This document shows positions 36,660 through 44,940 of a stretch of 64,000 nt of DNA, piece by piece. The DNA is taken from assembly GCF_001421505.1 (NCBI RefSeq), contig NZ_LMKL01000006.1, positions 1 to 64,000 of the forward strand, read 5' to 3'. How positions within the stretch are numbered: position 1 is the first letter of the stretch; each line of letters opens with the position of its first letter. This DNA is from Sphingomonas sp. Leaf17 (lineage in GTDB: Bacteria; Pseudomonadota; Alphaproteobacteria; Sphingomonadales; Sphingomonadaceae). Below the pieces are notes generated by a model that ran no database searches, was not told the origin of the DNA, and worked only from the letters and a program-made list of their open reading frames with translations. The position numbers were made by a program, and so were the translations under genes.

Positions 36660-37538
36660 ATGACTGACACGAGCAAGCAGACGCGCGTTTTCCCGCGCGC
36701 CAAACAGGACGCCGAAAGCGCCCGCACCGCCATTTCGACGCCGCAGACCGAGAACCCGGCCTACCGCCTCGCCTTCCAGGACATGGACTTCCTGCTGCGC
36801 GAGGATCTGCGCCCGGTTCGCTTCCAGCTGGAATTGCTGAAGCCCGAACTGCTGCTGGCCGAGGCGAACATCGCCTCCACCTTCGTGATGTACGGCTCGG
36901 CCCGCATCCCCGAGCCGGCCAAGGCGAAGGCGATGCTGGACATGGCAACCGACGACAAGGCCCGCCGCATCGCACAGAGCCTGGTCGACAAATCGAAATA
37001 TTACGACGTCGCGCGCGAACTGGCGCAGATGGTGTCGCAGTGTCCGCCGGACGCGCAGGGGATGCGCCATTACGTCGTGTGTTCGGGCGGCGGCCCGTCG
37101 ATCATGGAGGCGGCCAATCGCGGCGCGGCGGATGTCGGCGCGGAATCGATCGGCCTGAACATCGTCCTGCCGCACGAGCAGGCCCCGAACCCCTATGTCA
37201 CGCCGGCGCTGTCGATGCAGTTCCACTATTTCGCGCTGCGCAAGATGCACTTCCTGCTCCACGCCCGCGCGCTGGCGGCGTTCCCGGGCGGGTTCGGTAC
37301 GTTCGACGAGCTGTTCGAACTGCTGACGCTGATCCAGACGGGCAAGATCCAGCCGATTCCGGTCCTGCTGTTCGGTCGCGCCTTCTGGAACCGGGTCGTC
37401 AATTTCGAGGCTCTGGTCGAGGAAGGCGTGGTCAGCGAGAAGGATCTCGGGATCTTCACCTTCGTCGAGACCGCGCAGGAGGCGTGGGACGTGGTGCAGG
37501 CGTTCTACGCCAGGAACGGCGAGCCGGAGAAGATGTAG
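36660..37538 (+). CDS. LOG-family nucleotide-binding Rossmann protein
   Basis: A 292-residue protein of the LOG (once called lysine decarboxylase-like) family. Some members release active cytokinin-type bases by cleaving nucleoside monophosphates; in most bacteria the role is unknown. The signature PGGFGTFDELFELLT is complete, and an earlier CSGGGPSIMEAANRGA binds phosphate. The N-terminal 90 residues form an extension found in the longer branch of the family. No clear operon partner. Confidence 0.85.
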   Translation: MTDTSKQTRVFPRAKQDAESARTAISTPQTENPAYRLAFQDMDFLLREDLRPVRFQLELLKPELLLAEANIASTFVMYGSARIPEPAKAKAMLDMATDDKARRIAQSLVDKSKYYDVARELAQMVSQCPPDAQGMRHYVVCSGGGPSIMEAANRGAADVGAESIGLNIVLPHEQAPNPYVTPALSMQFHYFALRKMHFLLHARALAAFPGGFGTFDELFELLTLIQTGKIQPIPVLLFGRAFWNRVVNFEALVEEGVVSEKDLGIFTFVETAQEAWDVVQAFYARNGEPEKM

Positions 37539-37614
37539 GCCCGGGGCCATTGAAGATTGCCGAGCGGTCAATTCGGGGCCGCTCGACCCATATCGCCCGT
37601 CGTTTAAAATCACC

Positions 37615-37709
37615 CGTTCCCCGGCGGAGGCCGGGGCCGAGTTGGGTGACGGACAGCAATCTATATCACAACGCTGACCCGGCTGGCCCCCGGCCTCCGC
37701 CGGGGAACG
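37615..37709. repeat. Inverted hairpin-repeat doublet
   Basis: 37615-37638 and about 37685-37709 are inverted copies with a single-base length difference, about 47 bases apart, with the core CCCCGGCGGAGGCCGGGG. The doublet lies in the 239-base gap between the converging LOG and cytochrome genes. I see nothing else in that gap. Confidence 0.8.
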
Positions 37710-37777
37710 ACGGGTACGCGATAACGGGCACCAAGCGCTCTTCCTGGAACGAAGCGCTGGAGCGACATCCAATCCGC

Positions 37778-38467
37778 TTACTTCCCCGCCTTCGCCCCTT
37801 CGATCGCGGCCGCCGGATCGACCGAGGGCGCACCCGATGCCGGCGTACCGGTGTTGGCGATGTCGCCGGTTTCGCTGCGCACGTCGCCCTCCACCTTGGC
37901 GGCGGCGGGGTCGGCGGGCTTTGCCTCCGCCCCGGCGGCGGGTGCCGCCGGCAGCGGCAGGTTCGATCCCTGCTGGTTCAGGTACAGGATCACGTTGGCG
38001 CGATCCTCGGCGCTGGACAGGCCGGCAAACGTCATCTTCGTGCCGTTGGCGAACTTGCGCGGGGACGTCAGCCACGCATTCATCTTGTCGAAGTCCCAGG
38101 TGCCGCCGACCGCCTTCAGCGCCTCGGAGAAGGCGAAGCCGCCCTTCCCCTGCGCGATGCCCTCACCCATCGTCGCGTACAGGTTCGGGCCGACGCCGTT
38201 GGCCCCGCCCTGCGTGATGGTGTGGCAGGCGGCGCATTTCTTGAAGACCTCCGCCCCCTTGGCGGCATCGGCGGTCGGCAGCAGGCTGGCGATCGCCACG
38301 GCCGGGGCCGCGCCGTCACCGCCGGCCTCCTCGACGCCCTCGATCGGGTAGCCCATCTTTTCGGGCCGTTCGCCGTGAAACGCCATCCCGCCGACGATCG
38401 CCAGCCCCAGCGCCGCGCCGCAGCCCGCCAGCACCCAGCCCGCGATCGTGTTGGTCCGATTGTCCAT
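37778..38467 (-). CDS. Membrane-anchored cytochrome c
   Basis: A 229-residue electron carrier resembling the CycM/c552 type. One N-terminal membrane helix (about residues 9-30) acts as an anchor. The haem site CAACH lies near residue 79, and the sixth ligand is probably the Met in GTKMTFAGL. The tail is Ala/Pro-rich and low in complexity. I chose the ATG at 38467; another ATG at 38506 would add 13 residues. Such proteins pass electrons from the bc1 complex to terminal oxidases. It is divergent from pheA. Confidence 0.85.
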   Translation of the reverse strand: MDNRTNTIAGWVLAGCGAALGLAIVGGMAFHGERPEKMGYPIEGVEEAGGDGAAPAVAIASLLPTADAAKGAEVFKKCAACHTITQGGANGVGPNLYATMGEGIAQGKGGFAFSEALKAVGGTWDFDKMNAWLTSPRKFANGTKMTFAGLSSAEDRANVILYLNQQGSNLPLPAAPAAGAEAKPADPAAAKVEGDVRSETGDIANTGTPASGAPSVDPAAAIEGAKAGK

Positions 38468-38598
38468 GCCGCCATCCGCCCCGTCGTAAATTATTTCGCC
38501 AGTCATAGATTCGCGAGGCCCCCATCGCAAGCCGCGCTTGCTTGCCCACGTGCTCCCCACTTGCTCATGCCCGCGCCGGTTCGTAACGCCTCGCGGCC

Positions 38599-39489
38599 AT
38601 GACCGATTTCGCCGCACCCGCCCGACCCATCGTCGCCGCCATGACCATGGCCGCCGCCGCCGCGCCCGAACGCACCGTCGCGTTTCAGGGCGCGCCGGGG
38701 GCCAACAGCCATGTCGCGGCGACCGAGGCGTTCCCCGACGGCCTGCCGCTGCCGTGCTTCGACTTCGCCGACGCGATCGACGCGGTGAAGCAGGGCCGTG
38801 CCGACTGCGCGACCATCCCGATCGAAAACTCGCTGCACGGCCGCGTCGCCGACATGCATTTCCTGCTGCCCGAATCGGGGCTGGTCATCACCGGCGAACA
38901 TTTCCTGCCCATCCGCCATGCGCTGATGGGCACCGGCACGCGCGACGACGTGCGCCAGGCGATGAGCCACCCGCAGGCGCTAGGTCAGTGCCGCCACTGG
39001 CTGCGCGCGCACGGCATCCAGGCGGTGGCCTATCCCGACACCGCCGGCGCGGCGGCGCGGGTGGCCGAGATCGGCGACCCGGCCATCGCCGCGCTCGCGC
39101 CCCCCGGCGCGGCGGCGATCTATGGGCTGGAGTTGCTCGCAACCGATATCGCGGATGCCGACCACAACATGACCCGCTTCGTCACGCTGGCGCGCGGCGG
39201 CAAGCCGGCGGTGGGACCGGGGCCATGGATGACGACGCTGATCTTCGAGGTGAAGAACGTGCCCGCCGCGCTGTACAAGGCGATGGGCGGCTTTGCGACT
39301 AACGGCGTCAACATGACCAAGCTGGAAAGCTATCAGCGCGGCGGCACCTTTGCCGCGACCGAATTCTACGCCGATGTCGAAGGCAAGCCCGGCGACATCG
39401 GGTTCGACCGCGCGGTCGAGGAACTGGGGTTCCACTCGAAATGGGTGCGCCTGCTGGGCACCTACACGCAGGCGCGGGCGCGGGGTTAA
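38599..39489 (+). CDS. pheA: Prephenate dehydratase
   Basis: Makes phenylpyruvate from prephenate on the way to phenylalanine. The 296-residue protein has only the dehydratase and regulatory parts, with no chorismate mutase domain. Visible motifs are VAFQGAPGANSH, IPIENSLHGRV, the catalytic MTRFVTL (TRF) and the ACT-domain KLESYQRGGTF that binds phenylalanine. The first 20 residues are not conserved; an ATG at 38641 is possible. The stop overlaps that of the converging nudC gene. Confidence 0.93.
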   Translation: MTDFAAPARPIVAAMTMAAAAAPERTVAFQGAPGANSHVAATEAFPDGLPLPCFDFADAIDAVKQGRADCATIPIENSLHGRVADMHFLLPESGLVITGEHFLPIRHALMGTGTRDDVRQAMSHPQALGQCRHWLRAHGIQAVAYPDTAGAAARVAEIGDPAIAALAPPGAAAIYGLELLATDIADADHNMTRFVTLARGGKPAVGPGPWMTTLIFEVKNVPAALYKAMGGFATNGVNMTKLESYQRGGTFAATEFYADVEGKPGDIGFDRAVEELGFHSKWVRLLGTYTQARARG

Positions 39490-40358
39490 CCCGCCGCCCA
39501 CGTCTCCAGCAGGGTATGCGCGATCGCATAGGGCGGCGGCGCGATGAACGGCCCCTCGCCACCCGCCAGCACCTGCCGCACGACGTCGCGCGATACCCAG
39601 ATCGCGTCCTCCAGCTCGTGCGTGTCGATCGTCAGCGCGTCGTCCTCGGCGGTGCCGATACAGGCGATCATCAGTTGCGACGGGAACGGCCAGGGCTGGC
39701 TGGCGACATAGCGCACGTCGGACACCCGCACCCCGGCCTCCTCGTGGATCTCGCGCGCGACCGCCTCTTCGATCGACTCGCCCGGTTCCAGAAATCCGGC
39801 CAGCGCCGAATAGCGACCCGCCGGCCAGCTTGGCTGACGCCCCAGCAGCGCGCGGCCGTCATGCTCGGCGATCATGATGACAACCGGATCGGTGCGCGGG
39901 AAATGTTCGGTCGCGCAAGACCCGCATTTGCGGCCCCAGCCGGCGCGGAACAGCGTGGTTTCGTGGCCGCACTTCGCACAGAAGCCATGCCGCGCATGCC
40001 AGTCGAGCACGCTGCGCGCCGCCGCATAGGTCGCCGCCTCGCCCTCACGCAGCGACGCCAGCACCGCCATCAGCGCCGGCGAGCGCATCGGCAGCACCGA
40101 TCCCTCAACCATGCCGGGCAGCAGCGCTGCGAAATGCGCGCGCGTCCCCTCCAGCCCCAGCAGGACCAGTTCCGCGCCGTCGGGCAAATCGGCAAGCGTG
40201 GTCCACATCAGTCGCCCGTCACCATCGACCGTCGGCGTATAGCCATCCAGCACCAGCAGCCGCGACCGCCAGTCGCCCATCGCCGCCGCCAGCCCGTCCG
40301 GATCGTGGCGCATCGCATCGGCCCGGTCGAGCATCCCGCCGGTAAAGCCGGGTGCCAT
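39486..40358 (-). CDS. nudC: NAD(+) diphosphatase / NADH pyrophosphatase NudC
   Basis: A Nudix hydrolase that splits NADH and, in other bacteria, removes NAD caps from RNA. The 290-residue protein has a zinc ribbon (CAKCGHE and CGSC), the Nudix box GFLEPGESIEEAVAREIHEE and the NudC signature SQPWPFPSQLM. It starts on the last base of the serine hydrolase stop codon (TGATG), so it is translationally coupled. Its stop shares TTAA with the converging pheA. Confidence 0.92.
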   Translation of the reverse strand: MAPGFTGGMLDRADAMRHDPDGLAAAMGDWRSRLLVLDGYTPTVDGDGRLMWTTLADLPDGAELVLLGLEGTRAHFAALLPGMVEGSVLPMRSPALMAVLASLREGEAATYAAARSVLDWHARHGFCAKCGHETTLFRAGWGRKCGSCATEHFPRTDPVVIMIAEHDGRALLGRQPSWPAGRYSALAGFLEPGESIEEAVAREIHEEAGVRVSDVRYVASQPWPFPSQLMIACIGTAEDDALTIDTHELEDAIWVSRDVVRQVLAGGEGPFIAPPPYAIAHTLLETWAAG

Positions 40359-41704
40359 CACCGCGCCCGCATCCGCGCGACATCCTGCGCCAGCGCGGCG
40401 GGGATTTCGGCGCGGGTCGGCCATTTCTCGGCCGGGAAGTAATTGACCATGATCGTGCCGCGCGTCTGGCGGCCCGGATCGACGAAGGCGATGGTGCCGG
40501 CAGCGCCGCCCCAGCCATAGGTGCCCTTGCCCGGACCGTTCGGCTTGTCCGCCAGATAGACCGACCCGCCGGCCCCGAAGCCCATCGGCACCGCCGCATT
40601 GGTGCCGCCGGTGCCTGCCGCGACGCCGCCGAAGGTCACGCCGTTCGGCAGCAGGTTCGACATCGCCAGACGCGCCGTTTCCGGCTTCATGATCGTCACC
40701 CCGTCGAGCGACCCGTAATTCTGCAACATGTGCAGGAACCGGTCGTAATCGCGCGCCGACATGACCAGCCCCGCACCGCCATACGGGAAGCTCGGCTTCT
40801 GCAACCAGACCGAGGTCGCGCCGGGATCGACCGGGGTCAGGGTTTCGCCGACGAATGCATAGTTGGTGGCCAGCCGGTTGGCCGCGCTGGCCGGCACCGT
40901 CCAGTAGCTCGACGTCATCTTGAGCGGCGCGAAGATCCGCGTCTGGACGAAGGTGTCGAACGGCATGCCGCTCGCCTTCTCGATCACCGCGCCCATCACG
41001 TCGAGGCCGATCGAATAGCTCCACTTCGTCCCCGGCTCGGCGATGAGCGGAGCCTTGGCGACGCGTTCGGCAAACTCGGCCAGCGTGCTTGGACGGACGG
41101 CGCGCATCTGCGCCTCCATCTGGCTGTTGACGGCGGCGGGCAGCAGGCCAAGCCGCTCATATTCCTTCAACATCGCGCCCTTGGCGTTGATGTTGTAGCT
41201 GAGGCCCGCGGTATGCGTCAGCAGGTTGCGGACGGTGATCGGTGCCTTGGCCGGCACGCCCGCCAGGCTCGTCTCGGGCGACGACGCGACCGTCATCGTC
41301 CTGAAGCCCGGAAAGAAATCGCTGATCGGCTGGTCGAGGCGCAATTTGCCCTCCTCGACCAGGATCATCGCCGCCATGCCGGTGATCGGCTTGGTCATCG
41401 AATACACCCGCCAGAGCGAATCGGGACCGGCGGGCGCGGCCAGCGCATCGTCCGCGATCCGCCCGGCGGAAACGAACATCGTCGGCCGGTCGCCGACGCC
41501 GAACGCTCCCACGATGCCCGGCATCTTGCCGTCGCGAACGTAGGCATCGAACAACGCCTGCGTGGTCGGCAGGAGCCGCGCCTGCGGACGCGCGGTCATC
41601 GGTTCGATCATGGCCGGTGTTGCGACGGCGGGCTTGCGCTGCGCCTGCCCCCAGGCGGCGGCGGAGACAGCGATCAGGCAGGTGGTGGCGATCAGGCGCT
41701 TCAT
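40358..41704 (-). CDS. Serine hydrolase, beta-lactamase/esterase (class C) family
   Basis: A 448-residue exported protein with a signal peptide (KRLIATTCLIAVSAAAWGQ) and a class C beta-lactamase-like fold. The catalytic Ser-x-x-Lys is in YSMTKPI, the Tyr-x-Asn equivalent is probably YSI in KWSYSIGLD, and the KTG box is replaced, as in esterases of the family. It is more likely an esterase or peptidase than a drug-resistance enzyme. It overlaps mutY by 4 bases and nudC by 1 base, forming an operon mutY-hydrolase-nudC. Confidence 0.82.
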   Translation of the reverse strand: MKRLIATTCLIAVSAAAWGQAQRKPAVATPAMIEPMTARPQARLLPTTQALFDAYVRDGKMPGIVGAFGVGDRPTMFVSAGRIADDALAAPAGPDSLWRVYSMTKPITGMAAMILVEEGKLRLDQPISDFFPGFRTMTVASSPETSLAGVPAKAPITVRNLLTHTAGLSYNINAKGAMLKEYERLGLLPAAVNSQMEAQMRAVRPSTLAEFAERVAKAPLIAEPGTKWSYSIGLDVMGAVIEKASGMPFDTFVQTRIFAPLKMTSSYWTVPASAANRLATNYAFVGETLTPVDPGATSVWLQKPSFPYGGAGLVMSARDYDRFLHMLQNYGSLDGVTIMKPETARLAMSNLLPNGVTFGGVAAGTGGTNAAVPMGFGAGGSVYLADKPNGPGKGTYGWGGAAGTIAFVDPGRQTRGTIMVNYFPAEKWPTRAEIPAALAQDVARMRAR

Positions 41705-42744
41705 GACAGGCTCCGTATCTTGCTGGCCGCCTTGGCGAAGACGGTCGGCAAGCCCGCGTTGTGCAGGTCTGCGACCGGCCACCACTGGCCGTCGATCCGC
41801 GGGTGATGCGCGTCGATCGTTGCAATCGCAAGACCGAGTTGCAGATCGAAATGGGTGAAGCCGTGGGCAACGGTCGCGTCCAGCAGTCGCCAGTCCGCTT
41901 GCGCCGGCGCGTCCGCAAGCCCCGGCGGCGCGTCACCCCATACGCCGGTCGGAAGCGCCCGCATCCCGCCGAGCAATCCCGTGTCGGGCCGCGTCACCAG
42001 CAGGACGTCGTCGCCGCGCTGCAACCAGAAGATCGTGCCGAACCGCTGTGGCTTGGCCGCCTTCTTCGCCTTGACCGGCAACGTCTCCGGCGCGCCGCCG
42101 GCAAAGCCTTCGCACCCCTCACGCAACGGGCACAGCAGGCATTTCGGCGCGCGGACGGTACACAGGCTCGACCCCAGGTCCATCATGGCCTGCGCGAAGT
42201 CGCCGGCCCGCACATCCGGCGTGATCGTGTCGGCGGCAGCGCGGATCGCTTTTCGCGCGGCGGGCAGCGGCACGGAAATCGCGACTAGCCGCGCGACGAC
42301 GCGCTCGACATTGGCGTCGACCACCACCGCGCGCTCGCCGAACGCGATCGCGGCGACGGCAGCGGCGGTATAGGCCCCCAGCCCCGGCAATGTCCGCAAG
42401 GTCGCCTCGGTCCGGGGAAACGCGCCGCCATGCTCGGCCATCACCACCTTGGCGCAGGCGACCAGATTGCGCGCGCGGGCGTAATAGCCAAGCCCCGCCC
42501 ACGCCGCCATCACGTCGGCATCCTCGGCCCGCGCCAGATCGGCAAAGCTCGGCCAGCGCGCGACCCACGCCGCGAATCGCGGAGTGACCGCCGCCACCGT
42601 CGTCTGTTGCAGCATAACCTCCGACAGCCAGACGCGGTACGGATCCGGCGTCTCGCCCGGTGCGCTGCGCCACGGCAGGGTGCGGCGATGCTGGTCGTAC
42701 CAGTGCAGCAAGGCATGAGCATGCGAGAAGCGCTTGGCGTCCAT
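41701..42744 (-). CDS. mutY: A/G-specific adenine DNA glycosylase
   Basis: Removes adenine mispaired with 8-oxoguanine. The 347-residue protein shows the catalytic Glu in SEVMLQQTTV, the helix-hairpin-helix LPGLGAYTAAAVAAIAFG, the catalytic Asp in VVVDANVERV and the iron-sulfur cluster cysteines CTVRAPKCLLCPLREGC. A Nudix-like C-terminal domain reads the damaged base. I chose ATG at 42744, where the similarity starts. It heads an operon with the serine hydrolase and nudC and is divergent from the DUF721 gene. Confidence 0.95.
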   Translation of the reverse strand: MDAKRFSHAHALLHWYDQHRRTLPWRSAPGETPDPYRVWLSEVMLQQTTVAAVTPRFAAWVARWPSFADLARAEDADVMAAWAGLGYYARARNLVACAKVVMAEHGGAFPRTEATLRTLPGLGAYTAAAVAAIAFGERAVVVDANVERVVARLVAISVPLPAARKAIRAAADTITPDVRAGDFAQAMMDLGSSLCTVRAPKCLLCPLREGCEGFAGGAPETLPVKAKKAAKPQRFGTIFWLQRGDDVLLVTRPDTGLLGGMRALPTGVWGDAPPGLADAPAQADWRLLDATVAHGFTHFDLQLGLAIATIDAHHPRIDGQWWPVADLHNAGLPTVFAKAASKIRSLS

Positions 42745-42770
42745 GCCCGCGCTATGGCATGGGTTCGCCC

Positions 42771-43292
42771 ATGAGCAAGCGCATCGGCGCCCCCAGACCA
42801 CCGAAAGACGAACCCCAGCGCGCCAACCGGTCGCGGCAGGTCAGCGAACTGCTGCCCGATGTCGGCCGCGCGGCGTTCCGCCGGTTCGGCTTCATCCAGT
42901 CCTCGGTCGTCAGCCGCTGGCCCGACATCGTCGGCGAACGCTATGCCGCCGCCAGCCAGCCCGAATCGATCCGCTTTCCGATGGGCAAGAAAGAAGGCGG
43001 CACGCTGACCCTCGTCGTGCGCGGGGCGTTCGCGCCGATGATGCAGCACATCATTCCCGAGATCATCGAGCGGGTGAACCGCTTCTTCGGCTACAGCGCG
43101 GTCGCCCGCGTGGTGATCCACCAGGGCGAGGTCGCCAAGCCGCCCCTGCGCCGCGCGCCACCCTCGCTGAAGGTCGTGCCGGTCGACATGGGCCACACGC
43201 TGAAGTCGATCGCCGACCCCGAGCTGAAGGCCGTGCTGGAGGCGCTGGCCGCCGGCGTCGCCGCCTCCAGCGGACCGCCGCGCGTTTCGTGA
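42771..43292 (+). CDS. DUF721 (DciA-like) protein
   Basis: A 173-residue protein of the DUF721 family. Some members (DciA) help load the replicative helicase in bacteria without DnaC. Here the conserved part is RRFGFIQSSVVSRWPDIVGERYA and the following beta strand LVVRGAFAPMMQH. The C-terminal third is less conserved. Start could also be the ATG at 42759. The position between mutY and DsbA-like genes before smc is common in sphingomonads (from memory). Confidence 0.8.
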   Translation: MSKRIGAPRPPKDEPQRANRSRQVSELLPDVGRAAFRRFGFIQSSVVSRWPDIVGERYAAASQPESIRFPMGKKEGGTLTLVVRGAFAPMMQHIIPEIIERVNRFFGYSAVARVVIHQGEVAKPPLRRAPPSLKVVPVDMGHTLKSIADPELKAVLEALAAGVAASSGPPRVS

Positions 43293-43324
43293 TGATGGGG
43301 ATGACCGCTACGGCCTCCTTCCTG

Positions 43325-43410
43325 TCCTCCCGCGCAGGCGGGAGCCTAGGGCCAAACAGGACAACAGGCTGCGGTGCTCGTGGCCCTGGACTCCCGCCTG
43401 CGCGGGAGAA
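43325..43410. repeat. Inverted hairpin-repeat doublet
   Basis: 43325-43354 and 43381-43410 are 30-base inverted copies with 27 matches, 26 bases apart. The core is CTCCCGCGCAGGCGGGAG. The doublet lies between the DUF721 gene and the first DsbA-like gene. Confidence 0.8.
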
Positions 43411-43455
43411 CACGCTTTTTCCCAAGGTAATCCTGCAAGGACCCCGCCCCCAACC

Positions 43456-44121
43456 ATGCGCCTGATTTTCGCCCTCACCGCCCTCGTCGCGCTGACCGCC
43501 GCCACCCCGGCGCGCGACTGGTCGAAGACCACGACCCGCACCGCAACCGGCGCGTATCTGACCGGCAACTCCGCCGCCCGCGTGAAGGTGATCGAATATT
43601 CCAGCTTCACCTGCCCGCATTGCGGCCATTTCGCGGTGCAATCCGCGCCCATCCTGAAAGCGCAGATGATCGCGCGCGGATCGACCAGTCTCGAAGTCCG
43701 CAACCTTGTCCGCGACCGACTGGACCTTGCCGCCGCCATTGTCGCACGCTGCGGCGACGTGAACCGTTATCCGGTGCGGTCGCTGGCGATCTTCACCGCA
43801 CAGGACCAGTGGCTCGCGCGCGGCGCAGCGTTTGAACAGGCCAATCAGGAGCGGATCGCGCTCTATCCGATGCTGGCCCAGCTGCGCGCCTATGCCGACG
43901 GGGCCGGGCTGACCGCGATCGGAACGGCGAACGGATTGACCCCGAAGGCGATCGACGCGTGCTTTGTCGATCAGGCCGCGGTCGACGCGCTGGTCGACGC
44001 ATCCTCGTCGATCCCGCCAGAGGTCACCGGCACGCCGACCTTCTACATCAACGGCCGCGTCACGCCCGCGCATGACTGGGCAACGCTGCAACCCCTGTTG
44101 CGCACCGCCGGCGCGCGCTAA
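43456..44121 (+). CDS. DsbA-like thiol:disulfide protein
   Basis: A 221-residue periplasmic thioredoxin-fold protein with an N-terminal signal peptide (about 20 residues), the active site CPHC in SSFTCPHCGHFA near residue 54, and the cis-proline loop VTGTPTFYING. DsbA-type CPHC suggests oxidation of cysteines in exported proteins. It is the first of two tandem paralogues (next at 44155, 33 bases on) before smc. A third, different member of the family is at 25080. Confidence 0.87.
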   Translation: MRLIFALTALVALTAATPARDWSKTTTRTATGAYLTGNSAARVKVIEYSSFTCPHCGHFAVQSAPILKAQMIARGSTSLEVRNLVRDRLDLAAAIVARCGDVNRYPVRSLAIFTAQDQWLARGAAFEQANQERIALYPMLAQLRAYADGAGLTAIGTANGLTPKAIDACFVDQAAVDALVDASSSIPPEVTGTPTFYINGRVTPAHDWATLQPLLRTAGAR

Positions 44122-44154
44122 ACCCCTTACCTGCCTTTCCCTCGGAGCACGTCC

Positions 44155-44889
44155 ATGAAGCTGCGCTATATCCTCGCCGTCCTGCCCCTCGCCCTGGCCG
44201 CCTGTTCGCAGGGTGGTGACGGCGGCAACGGCACGGCGGCCGCCCCGGTCGCGGCCGTCGCTGCGCCGGCCAGCAAGCCATGGACCGAAACCGTCGTGCA
44301 GACCGATCAGGGCTTCCGCGTCGGCAACCCGGACGCACCGATCAAGCTGGTCGAATATGGCGCGCGCACCTGCCCCACCTGCGGCGCGTTCGGACGCGAA
44401 GCCTATGCCCCGCTGCTCGCCAACTATGTCGCGACCGGCAAGGTCAGCTTCGAGTTCCGCGACTTCCTGGTCCACGGCGCGGGCGATCTGGCGGCGGCGC
44501 TGGTCGGCCAGTGCGGCGGCGCGGAGCCGTTCTTCCCGATGCTGGAACAGATGTACATGATCCAGAACGACTATCTCGACCGGATCCAGAAGATCTCGCC
44601 CGCCGTGCAGGCCAGCCTGACCAACGCCCCCCCGACCAAGGTGATGACGACGCTGGCCGAGCAGATGGGCCTGATCGACTTCGCCAAGCAGCGCGGCCTT
44701 CCGGAAGCGAAGGTCCGCGCCTGCCTGAACGACAACGCCAAGCTGGAGGCGATCGCCAAGATCACCGAGGACACGATGAAGGCCGGCACGGTCACCGGCA
44801 CGCCGACGTTTATCCTGAACGGCAACACGCTGACCAACACGGTCACCTGGGCCGACGTCGAAAAGGCGCTGAAGGCCGCCGGGGCGTAA
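44155..44889 (+). CDS. DsbA-like lipoprotein
   Basis: A 244-residue lipoprotein with lipobox LAAC (Cys17) and a spacer rich in Gly and Ala. The thioredoxin fold has active site CPTC in YGARTCPTCGAFG near residue 80, and cis-proline loop VTGTPTFILNG. The CPTC dipeptide differs from the CPHC of its tandem neighbour, so its redox potential may differ. It may be tethered to a membrane while the neighbour is soluble. A hairpin follows at 44901-44929. Confidence 0.87.
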   Translation: MKLRYILAVLPLALAACSQGGDGGNGTAAAPVAAVAAPASKPWTETVVQTDQGFRVGNPDAPIKLVEYGARTCPTCGAFGREAYAPLLANYVATGKVSFEFRDFLVHGAGDLAAALVGQCGGAEPFFPMLEQMYMIQNDYLDRIQKISPAVQASLTNAPPTKVMTTLAEQMGLIDFAKQRGLPEAKVRACLNDNAKLEAIAKITEDTMKAGTVTGTPTFILNGNTLTNTVTWADVEKALKAAGA

Positions 44890-44900
44890 ACCGCCTCTCC

Positions 44901-44929
44901 CGTCATCCCCGCTCGAAGCGGGGATGACG
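44901..44929. terminator. Perfect hairpin between the DsbA-like gene and smc
   Basis: CGTCATCCCCGCT (44901-44913) pairs with 44917-44929 over CGA. The stem is 13 bp with no T run. It may end or stabilise the upstream message, or be a single copy of a dispersed repeat. Confidence 0.5.
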
Positions 44930-44940
44930 AAAGCGTGACC

